DNA of 64,000 nt from contig NZ_JACTOJ010000010.1 in the NCBI RefSeq assembly GCF_032335695.1, positions 62,001-126,000 on the forward strand, read 5' to 3'. Numbering within the stretch: the stretch's first letter is position 1; every line of letters begins with the position of its first letter. Of the stretch, positions 33,213 through 42,559 are shown one piece after another. The position numbers and the translations under genes are program-made. A model generated the notes under the pieces. That model worked only from the letters and a program-made list of their open reading frames with translations. It had not been told where the DNA came from and did not search any database. Origin of the DNA: JACTOJ01 sp032335695 (GTDB taxonomy: Bacteria > Bacillota > Clostridia > Clostridiales > Clostridiaceae).

Positions 33213-34661
33213 ATGAAACTTAACAAAGAGTCCTATAAGGAATACAAAACTTATCCTGAAAAAGTAGTGCAATTTGGAGAAGGAAACTTTCTTAGAGCTT
33301 TTGTAGATTGGCAAATAGATAAAATGAATAAAGAAGCTGGTTTTAACGGAAGTGTAGTAGTAGTTCAGCCATTAGCTAATGGATTAGTTAATATGCTTAA
33401 TAATCAAGATGGATTATATACACTATACTTAGAAGGAATAAAAGATGGAAAAGCTATAAGAGAGCATTCTGTTATAAATAGTATAAGCAGAGGAATCAAT
33501 CCTTATACACAATACGATGAATATTTAAAAGTGGCAACTCAGCCTGAAATAAGATTTATAATTTCAAATACAACTGAAGCTGGAATAGCTATGGAAGAAT
33601 CAGATAAACTTGAGGGCGGAGTACAATCCAGTTATCCTGGAAAATTAACAGCATTTTTATATAACAGATTTAAGCATTTTGATGGAGATAAGAGCAAAGG
33701 GTTAATAATAATTCCATGTGAACTTATAGATAGAAATGGCGAAAAACTAAAGAAAATAGTTTTAGAGTATGCTAAACTATGGAATTTAGGTGAAGAATTT
33801 GTTACTTGGATAAATGAAGCTAACACTTTCTGCTGCAGCCTTGTTGACAGAATAGTTCCAGGATACCCAAGAGATAGAATAAATGAAATACTAGCTGAAT
33901 TAGGATATGAAGATAATTTGGTAGATGTTGGTGAACAGTTCCATTTGTGGGTAGTTGAAGGACCAGAATGGATAAAGAAAGAATTCCCGGTGGATGAAGC
34001 TGGATTAAATATAAAATTTGTAGAAGATATGACTCCATATAGAACAAGAAAAGTTAGAATACTTAATGGTGCACATACTGCTTTAGTGCCAGTTTCTTAT
34101 CTTTATGGCTTGGAAACAGTTGGAGAATCAGTAGATCACGAGGTTATAGGTAAGTATATAAAGGATGTAATATATGAAGAAATAATTCCTACTTTAGATC
34201 TTCCAGAGGATGAATTAAAATATTTTGCTGGAGCTGTTCTTGAAAGATTTATGAATCCATTTGTAAAACATTACTTAATGAGTATAGCATTAAATTCTAT
34301 GTCTAAGTATGAGACAAGAGATCTTCCAAGTTTAACTGAGTATGTAAATAGAAAAGGAGAACTTCCAAAGAAACTTGTTTTCTCTCTAGCAGCTTTAATT
34401 GAGTTCTATAAAGGAAAAAGAGGAACCGAGGATATAGCGCTTAAGGATGATGAAGATATATTAAATCTATATAAGTCATTATGGGCAAACTATGATGGAA
34501 CTGAAGCAGGATTAAAAGAAATAGTTACTTCAGTTTTAGCATACGAGAAAAACTGGAAGAAGAATCTTAATGAAATTCCAGGGCTTACAGATGCAGTTAC
34601 TAAATATCTAGTTTCTATAGAAAAGTTAGGAATTAAGGAAGCACTTAAGGAAGTTATGTAA
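33213..34661 (+). CDS. uxaB: Tagaturonate reductase (altronate oxidoreductase)
   Basis: A 482-residue member of the mannitol/altronate dehydrogenase family, reducing tagaturonate to altronate with NADH. The nucleotide-binding start is VVQFGEGNFLRAFVDW. The C-terminal domain has the catalytic-lysine-type segment RKVRILNGAHTALVPVSYL, and ERFMNPFVKHYLMSIALNS follows. GGAGG precedes the ATG. First gene of a four-gene unit with uxaA, the aldolase and KDG kinase. No mannonate genes (uxuA/uxuB) are here, so the galacturonate branch is the one encoded. Confidence 0.94.
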   Translation: MKLNKESYKEYKTYPEKVVQFGEGNFLRAFVDWQIDKMNKEAGFNGSVVVVQPLANGLVNMLNNQDGLYTLYLEGIKDGKAIREHSVINSISRGINPYTQYDEYLKVATQPEIRFIISNTTEAGIAMEESDKLEGGVQSSYPGKLTAFLYNRFKHFDGDKSKGLIIIPCELIDRNGEKLKKIVLEYAKLWNLGEEFVTWINEANTFCCSLVDRIVPGYPRDRINEILAELGYEDNLVDVGEQFHLWVVEGPEWIKKEFPVDEAGLNIKFVEDMTPYRTRKVRILNGAHTALVPVSYLYGLETVGESVDHEVIGKYIKDVIYEEIIPTLDLPEDELKYFAGAVLERFMNPFVKHYLMSIALNSMSKYETRDLPSLTEYVNRKGELPKKLVFSLAALIEFYKGKRGTEDIALKDDEDILNLYKSLWANYDGTEAGLKEIVTSVLAYEKNWKKNLNEIPGLTDAVTKYLVSIEKLGIKEALKEVM

Positions 34662-34686
34662 CTTATAGAAAGTATGAGGTGATTCC

Positions 34687-36171
34687 ATGAAAAATTTTAT
34701 AAAAATAAATAGTGATGATAATGTGGTGGTTGCACTTAGCGATATAAAAAAGGGAGATACTATATCTGTGGATAACGCAGATATAGTACTTAAAGAAGAT
34801 GTGAATAGAGGTCACAAAATATCATTAATAGATATAAGCACAGGGGGAAATATTGTAAAGTACGGTTTTCCTATAGGTCATGCAATTAAAGATATAGCTC
34901 AAGGAGAATGGGTTCATACTCACAATGCTAAGACTAATCTTGAAGGCATAAAAGACTATTCTTTCAATCAACATCTTTTTAAAAGTATGTTTTCTAATGT
35001 AAATAAAACTTTTAAGGGCTATAGAAGAAAAAATGGAGTTGGAATAAGGAATGAATTATGGATAGTTCCTACTGTAGGCTGCGTTAATGGTATTGCTGAT
35101 AAGATTATGGAAAGATTCAAAAAAGAAATTGGAGAATTGGCTATAGATAATACATTGGTCCTAAAGCATAATTATGGCTGTTCTCAACTTGGCGATGATC
35201 ATGTGAATACTAGAACTATACTTGCTGATGCAGTTAGACATCCTAATGCTGGTGGAGTATTAGTATTAGGATTAGGCTGTGAAAATAATAATATGGTGGA
35301 TTTTCAAAAGGCAGTAGGAGACATAGATGAAACAAGAATAAAATTCATGATAAGTCAGAAGGTTTCTGATGAAATAGAAGAAGGTGTAAAGCTTCTAAAA
35401 GAATTATATGACAACATGAAAAATGATAAGCGAGAAGATGTGTCTCTATCTGAACTTAAAGTTGGTCTTAAATGCGGAGGATCAGATGGGTTTTCTGGAA
35501 TAACTGCAAATCCTCTTCTTGGTAAGTTTTCTGATTTCCTTGTAGCCCAAGGTGGAACAACAGTATTGACTGAAGTCCCTGAAATGTTTGGAGCAGAGAC
35601 TCTTCTTATGGCTAGGGCTGAAAATGCGGAGGTATTTGATAAAATAGTGCACCTAATTAATGATTTTAAGGAATATTTTATAAAATATGATCAGCCAATA
35701 TATGAAAATCCATCACCAGGAAACAAAGCTGGTGGAATAACAACTCTTGAAGATAAATCTTTAGGCTGTACTCAAAAAGCTGGTTCAGCTACAGTTAAGG
35801 ATGTTTTAAAATATGGCGAAACCCTTAAGACAAGAGGCTTAAATCTTTTAAGTGCTCCAGGAAATGATTTGGTAGCGGCATCAACATTAGCAGCAGCTGG
35901 ATGTCAGATGGTACTATTTACAACAGGAAGAGGAACTCCATTTGGAAGTTTCGTTCCTACTATGAAAATATCTACTAATTCACAGCTATATAATTTTAAA
36001 AGAAATTGGATAGATTTTAATGCTGGAAGTCTTGTAGAAGATAAATCCATGGAAGATTTGTTAGAAGATTTTATAGCTTATATTATAAGCGTAGCCAGTG
36101 GAGAATTTGTTAATAATGAAAAAAATGATTTTAGAGAAATAGCTATATTTAAATCTGGAGTAACGCTATAA
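34687..36171 (+). CDS. uxaA: Altronate dehydratase
   Basis: A 494-residue UxaA/GarD-family dehydratase, converting D-altronate to 2-keto-3-deoxygluconate. The N-terminal SAF domain (about 10-95) contains GHKISLIDI and GFPIGHAIKDIAQGEWVHTHN. The catalytic part has NELWIVPTVGCVNGIA, HNYGCSQLGDDH, LGLGCENNN and LKCGGSDGFSGITANPLLG, whose Cys and His residues bind the metal. It follows uxaB by 25 bases and precedes the aldolase by 35. Confidence 0.95.
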   Translation: MKNFIKINSDDNVVVALSDIKKGDTISVDNADIVLKEDVNRGHKISLIDISTGGNIVKYGFPIGHAIKDIAQGEWVHTHNAKTNLEGIKDYSFNQHLFKSMFSNVNKTFKGYRRKNGVGIRNELWIVPTVGCVNGIADKIMERFKKEIGELAIDNTLVLKHNYGCSQLGDDHVNTRTILADAVRHPNAGGVLVLGLGCENNNMVDFQKAVGDIDETRIKFMISQKVSDEIEEGVKLLKELYDNMKNDKREDVSLSELKVGLKCGGSDGFSGITANPLLGKFSDFLVAQGGTTVLTEVPEMFGAETLLMARAENAEVFDKIVHLINDFKEYFIKYDQPIYENPSPGNKAGGITTLEDKSLGCTQKAGSATVKDVLKYGETLKTRGLNLLSAPGNDLVAASTLAAAGCQMVLFTTGRGTPFGSFVPTMKISTNSQLYNFKRNWIDFNAGSLVEDKSMEDLLEDFIAYIISVASGEFVNNEKNDFREIAIFKSGVTL

Positions 36172-36206
36172 TAAAATGGTAGTTATTTATATAGGGAGGA
36201 AATAGA

Positions 36207-36854
36207 ATGAAAAGAATAGAAACTATACAGAAAATAGTAGAAGCTGGTGTTGTTGCTGTAATAAGAGGAGAATCTAAGGAGCAAGCAATAAAAATAATAG
36301 ATGCTGTTAAAAAAGGTGGAATAAAAGTATTAGAAATTACTATGACAGTGCCAGGCGCAGTGGATATAATAAAAGAATTATCCGAAATATATAAGGATGA
36401 GGACGTTATTATAGGTGCAGGTACAGTACTAGATTCAGAGACAGCAAGAGCTTGTATATTAGCAGGATCAAAATTTATAGTTAGTCCTTATTTTGATGTA
36501 GAAACTGTAAAGTTATGCAATAGATATAGAGTGCCTGTTATGCCAGGAATTATGACAGTTAAAGAGGCAGTAGAAGCTCTTGAGTATGGAGCAGAGGTAT
36601 TGAAGGTATTTCCAGGAAATGCTTACGGTCCTTCTATTATAAGTTCATTTAAGGGACCTCTTCCACAAGCTAATTTTATGCCAACCGGTGGCGTTAATCT
36701 AGATAATGTTAAGGACTGGATTAAATCTGGAGCTGTAGCTGTGGGAACTGGCGGAGATTTAACTAAAGGCGCAAAGACAGGTGATTACGAGTTAGTTACT
36801 AAAACTGCAGCACAGTTTGTAGAAGCAGTAAACAGGGCTAGAGGTAATAACTAA
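36207..36854 (+). CDS. eda: 2-keto-3-deoxy-6-phosphogluconate aldolase
   Basis: A 215-residue class I KDPG/KHG aldolase that splits KDPG into pyruvate and glyceraldehyde-3-phosphate. Motifs are VAVIRGESKEQA, the catalytic Glu in LEITMTVPGA, IIGAGTVLD, FIVSPYFD, and the Schiff-base lysine in AEVLKVFPGNAYGP, then MPTGGVNLDNV. GGAGG precedes the ATG. It is last in the reaction order but third in the operon, followed closely by the kinase gene. Confidence 0.95.
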   Translation: MKRIETIQKIVEAGVVAVIRGESKEQAIKIIDAVKKGGIKVLEITMTVPGAVDIIKELSEIYKDEDVIIGAGTVLDSETARACILAGSKFIVSPYFDVETVKLCNRYRVPVMPGIMTVKEAVEALEYGAEVLKVFPGNAYGPSIISSFKGPLPQANFMPTGGVNLDNVKDWIKSGAVAVGTGGDLTKGAKTGDYELVTKTAAQFVEAVNRARGNN

Positions 36855-36872
36855 AGGAAGGTGTTATTTGAT

Positions 36873-37823
36873 ATGAAGGAAGTTTTAACTTTCGGAGAAA
36901 CCATGATTGTTATGAGTCCCGATTCAAATGGCCCTTTAAGGTATGTTAACAGCTTTAATAAATCTATAGGCGGAGCAGATTCTAATGTTGCCATTGCACT
37001 TGCTAGATTAGGTCATAGCGCAGGATGGTTTTCAAAGCTGGGAAATGATGAATTTGGTAAATATGTTTTAAATACCGTTCGTGGTGAAGGCGTAGATGTT
37101 TCCAAAGTAAGATTTGATGATGAAGCTAGTACTGGACTTCTTTTTAAGGAAAGATTCAACAATGATAATCCTAATGTATATTATTACAGAAAGAATTCAG
37201 CTGCCAGTAGATTAAATATAGAAGACATGGACTTAGATTATATAAAAGATACAAAAATTATTCATATAACTGGTATAACTCCAGCACTATCTAAAAGTGC
37301 TAGAGAAGTAGTTTTTAAAGTGATTGAAGTCGCGAAGCAGAATGGAGTTATGATTTCCTTTGATCCAAATATAAGATTAAAACTTTGGACAATTGAGGAA
37401 GCGAAACCAGTGCTTTTAGAAATTGCTAAGGCTTCGGATATAATATTCCCAGGCAATTCAGAAGGTGAACTGCTTTTAGGAACAGCTGATGAAAAGGAAA
37501 TAGCTGATAAATTTCTTGCTATGGGTTCTAAGATTGTAGCTGTTAAGCTTGGCGCCGATGGCTGCTATGTAGCTGATAATAAAACAACTAACTACGTAAA
37601 GGGCTTTAGAATAGAGAATCCAGTGGATACTGTAGGCGCTGGAGATGGTTTTGCAGCTGGATTTTTATCAGGTGTATTAAAAGAACTTTCACTAGAAGAG
37701 TGCGGAATCTTAGGTAATGGTGTTGGGGCCATGGCTACCCTTGTAAAGGGCGATATGGAAGGATTCCCTTACTATGACCAATTAATGCAGTTTATGGGCA
37801 AAAAGAAAAAAATAGATAGGTAA
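36873..37823 (+). CDS. kdgK: 2-keto-3-deoxygluconate kinase
   Basis: A 316-residue PfkB-family sugar kinase making KDPG from KDG. It has the substrate-side GGADSNVAIALARLG, the FDPNIRLKLW segment, and the PfkB signature DTVGAGDGFAAGFLSG with the catalytic Asp. I choose ATG 36873 (AAAGGAAGG 11 bases upstream, product starting MKEVLTFGETM) over the GTG at 36861, which lies inside that binding site. It completes the galacturonate-to-pyruvate route and is followed by a strong terminator. Confidence 0.93.
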   Translation: MKEVLTFGETMIVMSPDSNGPLRYVNSFNKSIGGADSNVAIALARLGHSAGWFSKLGNDEFGKYVLNTVRGEGVDVSKVRFDDEASTGLLFKERFNNDNPNVYYYRKNSAASRLNIEDMDLDYIKDTKIIHITGITPALSKSAREVVFKVIEVAKQNGVMISFDPNIRLKLWTIEEAKPVLLEIAKASDIIFPGNSEGELLLGTADEKEIADKFLAMGSKIVAVKLGADGCYVADNKTTNYVKGFRIENPVDTVGAGDGFAAGFLSGVLKELSLEECGILGNGVGAMATLVKGDMEGFPYYDQLMQFMGKKKKIDR

Positions 37824-37833
37824 TAAATGTAAC

Positions 37834-37869
37834 AAAGAGCTTGAATTTCATTCAGGCTTTCTTTTTTTG
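37834..37869 (+). terminator. Terminator of the uxaB-kdgK operon
   Basis: AGAGCTTGAAT pairs with ATTCAGGCTTT (one G-U, one mismatch) around a three-base loop, followed by a run of seven Ts. Confidence 0.85.
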
Positions 37870-38021
37870 TCTTAAGAAACATGAGGTATTACACTTGCGT
37901 ATGTATTTTAGTTATATATGTTATAAGAAAAAGAATACTTACTATTAATTAACTTGTTAATGGAAGTATATGAAATATTATGATATATTAAAAATATATT
38001 CATATACTGGAGGAAATACAG

Positions 38022-38723
38022 ATGCATGAAAAGATTTTAGTAGTAGATGACGAAGAAAATATAGTAAACGTTATAAGCTATGCTTTAAAAAAAGAAGGTT
38101 ATACCGTAGAAGGTTCTTATGATGGAAGGGATGCATTGAATAAAATGAAGGAATTTGTCCCTGATATTATAATTTTGGACTTAATGCTGCCAGAGGTAAA
38201 TGGCTATGATATATGCAAAAAAATAGAGGATGAGGGAATTGGAATAATAATACTTACAGCTAAAAATGATATCGTGGACAAGATATTAGGGCTGGAATTA
38301 GGAGCGGATGATTATCTTACTAAGCCTTTTGATATAAGGGAAGTGATTGCTAGGGTAAAATCATTATGTAGAAGAGTTAAAAGATTAAGAAAGGAAATGC
38401 CAAGTAATGATGTGATTAAGATAAATGATATGGTGGTGCATGCAAAGCAGAGAAGTGTAACTATAAATGATGTAAGAGCTGATTTTACAGCTATGGAATT
38501 TGATTTGCTTTACCTACTTATCTCAAATCCTAATATAGTTTATTCCAGGGAACAGCTATTGGATAAAGTATGGGGAATGGATTATATAGGTGGGACAAGA
38601 ACTGTGGATACTCATATACAAAGAATAAGGAAGAAATTAAGCTTAGATTATCAATATATTATCCAGACAGTTCATGGCATAGGTTATAAAGGAGTGAGCG
38701 ACACTATTGAAGGTAGGGATTAA
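38022..38723 (+). CDS. OmpR/PhoB family response regulator
   Basis: A 233-residue response regulator. The receiver domain is at 1-120, with the acidic pair DDEE, phospho-acceptor Asp in IIILDLMLPEVNGYD near residue 52, TAK and KPFD. The winged-helix output domain (about 130-228) has LTAMEFDLLYLL-type sequence and RTVDTHIQRIRKKL. GGAGG precedes the ATG. The kinase gene overlaps its 3' end, so the two form a pair. Targets may include the secreted protein gene just downstream. Confidence 0.93.
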   Translation: MHEKILVVDDEENIVNVISYALKKEGYTVEGSYDGRDALNKMKEFVPDIIILDLMLPEVNGYDICKKIEDEGIGIIILTAKNDIVDKILGLELGADDYLTKPFDIREVIARVKSLCRRVKRLRKEMPSNDVIKINDMVVHAKQRSVTINDVRADFTAMEFDLLYLLISNPNIVYSREQLLDKVWGMDYIGGTRTVDTHIQRIRKKLSLDYQYIIQTVHGIGYKGVSDTIEGRD

Positions 38724-40155
38724 GTTAAAGCTAATAGCATTTACTACATTTCTTTTGATTATAGTAATATCCTTTTTGAGCTTTTTTGTATTAAACGGAA
38801 TAAAGCAATATCAAAACAAGCAAGCAGAAGATACTTTATTTAATCAAAAGGACATGTTTGAACAGTATATTTCTGAAAGGGCTAGCAGTAACAATGACAA
38901 AGTAGAACTGGTAAGAGGAAGCATCTTTAATAAACCATGGCTCAGGACTATACCAAGCAATATATATGATATTAATGGAGAATTGCTCTCTGGATTTCAA
39001 ACGGACAGCAGAACCAATGAAAATAAAGATAAAGAAATTATGCTTAAATATGCTATAGAAGGTAAGGTGTCCTATGAAACAAGCAATGGAATTATATATT
39101 TCTATTCCCCTATAAAATATAAAAATAAAACAGTTGTATTATTGGAGCTTCAATATCCAATAAAGGATAACTTAAGCTTTTATGAAAGCATAGAAAAGAT
39201 GTTTTACATAATAGGTGCATTATCATTATCTATTGGTGTCATGCTAGGAATAGTATATTTTTGGGGACTTACACGGGATATATATATTATGAAAAATTCT
39301 GTGGAGAGTATTCAAAAAGGTGAATTCAAGGCTGTTAGAAAGATTAAGCGTCAGGATGAGCTTGGTCAATTAAGCAGCGGGATATGCTTGATGAGTAACA
39401 CAATAGAAAAAAATATTGAGGAACTGAGAGTTGAGAGAGATTATTTGAGCAGAGCTGTTGACAAATTAAGAAAAATGGACGAACAACAAAAAGAATTTAT
39501 AGGGAATATAACTCATGAATTTAAAACCCCTATCACTTCTATTAGAGCATATTCTGATCTTATGACTATGTATGAGGATGATATAAATCTAATCAAAGAG
39601 GGAAGTAATAGTATCTCAAAAGAGTGCCAAAGGTTAACTGATATGGTGGACAGGGTATTAAAGATAGCTGCTGTAGAAAAGTATGATTTTGAAATAGAGA
39701 AGAGTGAAATCAATATAAAAGAAGTGATAATTTCTATTGTAAAAAGAATGATGGGAAAAATAAAAAGAAATAACCTTACTTTGGAATGCAATATGGAGGA
39801 TGCTGTGATTAGCTGTGATGAAGAAAGCTTAAATCATATAATAGTAAACATATTAGATAATGCAATTAAATACAGCAGGGACAACGGATGTATAAAAATT
39901 AGTTGCCACAAAGAAGAAAATAAGGCAATTTTACAAATCAGCGATAATGGTATTGGTATAGATGAGAAGTCTTTACCAAATATATTTCAGGCTTTTTACA
40001 GATCAGAACAGCATAGAAGCAGAAAAACCGGAGGTGTAGGTTTAGGATTGGCATTAGTAAAAAAATTAGTAGAAAAACAAAATGGAGTTATAAATGTTGA
40101 ATCTGCATTGAATGAAGGAACAACATTTTCTATAGAGTTTTTTACAATAAGTTGA
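38707..40155 (+). CDS. Membrane sensor histidine kinase
   Basis: A 482-residue partner of the preceding regulator. Membrane helix about 8-28, an extracytoplasmic sensor of about 120 residues, a second helix (about 161-183) and a HAMP linker. The HisKA segment FIGNITHEFKTPITSIRAYSDL carries the phospho-His. The ATPase domain has NILDNAIKYS, SDNGIGIDE and GGVGLGLALVKKLV. It begins with TTG at 38707, overlapping the regulator gene by 17 bases, with AAAGGAG about 12 bases upstream. The signal is unknown. Confidence 0.92.
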   Translation: MKVGIKLKLIAFTTFLLIIVISFLSFFVLNGIKQYQNKQAEDTLFNQKDMFEQYISERASSNNDKVELVRGSIFNKPWLRTIPSNIYDINGELLSGFQTDSRTNENKDKEIMLKYAIEGKVSYETSNGIIYFYSPIKYKNKTVVLLELQYPIKDNLSFYESIEKMFYIIGALSLSIGVMLGIVYFWGLTRDIYIMKNSVESIQKGEFKAVRKIKRQDELGQLSSGICLMSNTIEKNIEELRVERDYLSRAVDKLRKMDEQQKEFIGNITHEFKTPITSIRAYSDLMTMYEDDINLIKEGSNSISKECQRLTDMVDRVLKIAAVEKYDFEIEKSEINIKEVIISIVKRMMGKIKRNNLTLECNMEDAVISCDEESLNHIIVNILDNAIKYSRDNGCIKISCHKEENKAILQISDNGIGIDEKSLPNIFQAFYRSEQHRSRKTGGVGLGLALVKKLVEKQNGVINVESALNEGTTFSIEFFTIS

Positions 40156-40187
40156 CAAAACTGTGACATTGCTTAATAATCCTGTGA
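40152..40187 (+). promoter_or_regulatory. Promoter with direct repeat before the propeller-like gene
   Basis: TTGACA (40152-40157), 17 bases, AATAAT (40075+100, i.e. 40175-40180) lies at the end of the kinase gene. CTGTGA occurs twice in direct orientation, at 40161 and 40182, 21 bp (two turns) apart, as expected for an OmpR-type regulator site. Control by the adjacent regulator is inferred. Confidence 0.4.
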
Positions 40188-40233
40188 AAAAAATCTGATA
40201 AAATTAATTTATAAAGAAAAGGAGGGAAACGAG

Positions 40234-41556
40234 ATGAACAAGAAAAAAATTTTATCAGTTTTATTAACTACCATGCTTATAGTTGGAGTTAGCGTATTTG
40301 CCAGCAAAGAAAATAATAATAGTCATGGTGGAAGCAATAAAAACATAAAGGTATTAAATTATAAACCGGTATCAAAAGCAGAGACTATTAAAGTAAATGG
40401 CTTTCAAATTGATAAGTACGAAAATCAAGATATTATTGACTGGATAAGTGATAATGAAGCACTGACATTTCATGAGCAGTATGTGGATTCAGCTAATTTT
40501 CATGTAGGCTACTGCAGTGTTTATAATTTGACTACAAAAACTTCTAAGGATTATAAAAATGTTGAGATTGCCAACTATATGGGAATATCTCCAGATAAGA
40601 AATACGTATTATATAAAGAAAAGAGATTTGTTCCAGAGGATAAGGTTCAATGGCAAAAGGAGTTGGATTCGGGAAGGTTATTACATGCCAATTTAAAACT
40701 TCTTAATTTAGCTACTGGAGAAATTACGGATGTAAAAACAGAAAATGATAACAAGGATGCTGAATTTAAGTGGATCAATAATAATGCTATAATGGCTAAC
40801 TATTTTGATAAATGGGAAATAATAGATACCACAGGCAAGTTGTTAGATCAAGCGAGTTATGAAAATAACAAATACGCCTATCCTTCGATTTCTGGATTAG
40901 ATAACATAAAACAGACTGATGATGGTTTTGAAGGAAGGCTGTATTACACTTCCAGTATAAGGGGAACGGCAGAGTCAAAATTAATGAGCATGGATATTAA
41001 ATCTAAAAAGATTAAGACAATACTTCCTGCTTCTGATAAATATTTTCATGCTGATGAAAAATCAGATACCATTATAATGGACACTACGAATAATAATGGT
41101 CCAGCCAATTCTAAAGGAGTTTTCGAAAATAGAACCTTTGGAGCTCAGGTATTAGATACTACAGGAAAAGTTCTTAGAAATATTGAATTGCCTAAAGGAA
41201 GAATTGATGATAGCAAAGATCTACCCAAGGAATACACTCTTTCACCAGACGGAAGCAAAGCCGTCTATATAGAGAAAAATACTGATATAGGTGACGCTTC
41301 AGTTTATAAGAAAAAGGGAGTAGAAGCTGTACTTAAGGTTATAGATACAAAGACTGGTGAAGTAAAAAATATAGTTTCTGCAGAGGACATAGAAAAACAA
41401 ATTCAACTAAGGGAGGATCAGAGACCTATACTAACTGGAGATTATTCCTATTTTGATAATCTCATCTGGAGCAGTGACAGCAACTCCTTATCCTTCAATT
41501 ATGAACTGGGGAATAAAGTCAATAGTTATATAGTTAGTTTCGATAATATAGATTAA
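40234..41556 (+). CDS. Secreted TolB/propeller-like protein
   Basis: A 440-residue exported protein with signal peptide 1-24 (KKKILSVLLTTMLIVGVSVFA). The body resembles TolB-type beta-propeller blades, with repeated short strands ending in segments such as GISPDKKYVLY, LSPDGSKAVYIEKN and WSSDSNSLSFNYELG. No catalytic motif is visible. It follows the two-component system by 78 bases with its own promoter-like sequence, so it may be an accessory sensor or an output of that system. Function not known. Confidence 0.65.
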   Translation: MNKKKILSVLLTTMLIVGVSVFASKENNNSHGGSNKNIKVLNYKPVSKAETIKVNGFQIDKYENQDIIDWISDNEALTFHEQYVDSANFHVGYCSVYNLTTKTSKDYKNVEIANYMGISPDKKYVLYKEKRFVPEDKVQWQKELDSGRLLHANLKLLNLATGEITDVKTENDNKDAEFKWINNNAIMANYFDKWEIIDTTGKLLDQASYENNKYAYPSISGLDNIKQTDDGFEGRLYYTSSIRGTAESKLMSMDIKSKKIKTILPASDKYFHADEKSDTIIMDTTNNNGPANSKGVFENRTFGAQVLDTTGKVLRNIELPKGRIDDSKDLPKEYTLSPDGSKAVYIEKNTDIGDASVYKKKGVEAVLKVIDTKTGEVKNIVSAEDIEKQIQLREDQRPILTGDYSYFDNLIWSSDSNSLSFNYELGNKVNSYIVSFDNID

Positions 41557-41574
41557 ATTTGGATGTGATTAATT

Positions 41575-42456
41575 GTGGTAAACCTGGAACACTATAAAAT
41601 ATTCTACTATGTGGCAAAATATAACAGTATTACTCTCGCAGCTAAAGAGCTTTTTATAACTCAGCCTGCTGTGAGTCAAGCAATAAAGCAATTAGAAAAT
41701 TCTATAGGTGGAACTTTATTTTACAGAAATGCAAAAGGAGTAAAATTGACTCCAGAAGCAGAAGTTTTGTATAGATATGTTTCTATGGGATATGAATATT
41801 TATCTTTAGGTGAAAAAAAGTTCCAAGAATTGCTGGCTTTAGAAGAAGGAGAAGTTAGGATAGGGGCAAGCGATATGACTTTAAAGTTCTACCTGCTTAA
41901 ATACCTAGAAAAATTTCATAATCTATATCCTAAAATAAAGGTTAAGGTTACCAATGCTCCAACTCCAAGTACATTAGAATATTTGTTTGAAGGAAAAATT
42001 GATTTTGGTATAGTTACCGGTCCGGTAGAAGAAGATAAAAATTTAAATATATATCCTGTGGAGATGATTCAAGATATATTTATAGCAGGCAATAGGTACG
42101 AAAGTTTAAAAAATAAAACTATAAATATAAGAGAATTAAAAAATTATCCTATTATTTCTCTAGAAAAAGGAACCAGTACGAGAAACTATATGGACAATTT
42201 TTTTCAGGATGACAACTCTGACTTTAATGTGGAGTTTGAACTAGCTACTAGCGATTTAATTGTAGAATTTACTGCAAGAAACTTAGGCATAGGCTTTGTG
42301 GTGAAAAACTTTGCTAAAGAGCTTATGGAAAAAGAAAAATTATTTGAAATAAAACTAGAAAATCCTATAAAAGAAAGGAATATATGTGTAGTAACTAATG
42401 ATAAAAACCCCATTTCACCAGCTGGAAAGAAATTACTGGATTTATTAGTTACATAA
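41575..42456 (+). CDS. LysR family transcription regulator
   Basis: A 293-residue LysR-type regulator. Residues 1-65 are the winged helix (MVNLEHYKIFYYVAKYNSITLAAKELFITQPAVSQAIKQLE). Residues 90-290 are a two-lobed effector domain (GEVRIGASDMTLKFYLLKYL, DFGIVTGPVEED). GTG start with GGATGTGA upstream. It lies 103 bases before purA in the same direction; the LysR target cannot be told from sequence. Confidence 0.88.
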   Translation: MVNLEHYKIFYYVAKYNSITLAAKELFITQPAVSQAIKQLENSIGGTLFYRNAKGVKLTPEAEVLYRYVSMGYEYLSLGEKKFQELLALEEGEVRIGASDMTLKFYLLKYLEKFHNLYPKIKVKVTNAPTPSTLEYLFEGKIDFGIVTGPVEEDKNLNIYPVEMIQDIFIAGNRYESLKNKTINIRELKNYPIISLEKGTSTRNYMDNFFQDDNSDFNVEFELATSDLIVEFTARNLGIGFVVKNFAKELMEKEKLFEIKLENPIKERNICVVTNDKNPISPAGKKLLDLLVT

Positions 42457-42559
42457 TTTATACTTATATTAATCATAAATATTATTAATTTTATTTATAT
42501 AGCCTTTTATGATACCATAATTTTGTTAATTAATTATTGTATTTTAGGAGGTATTTTTT

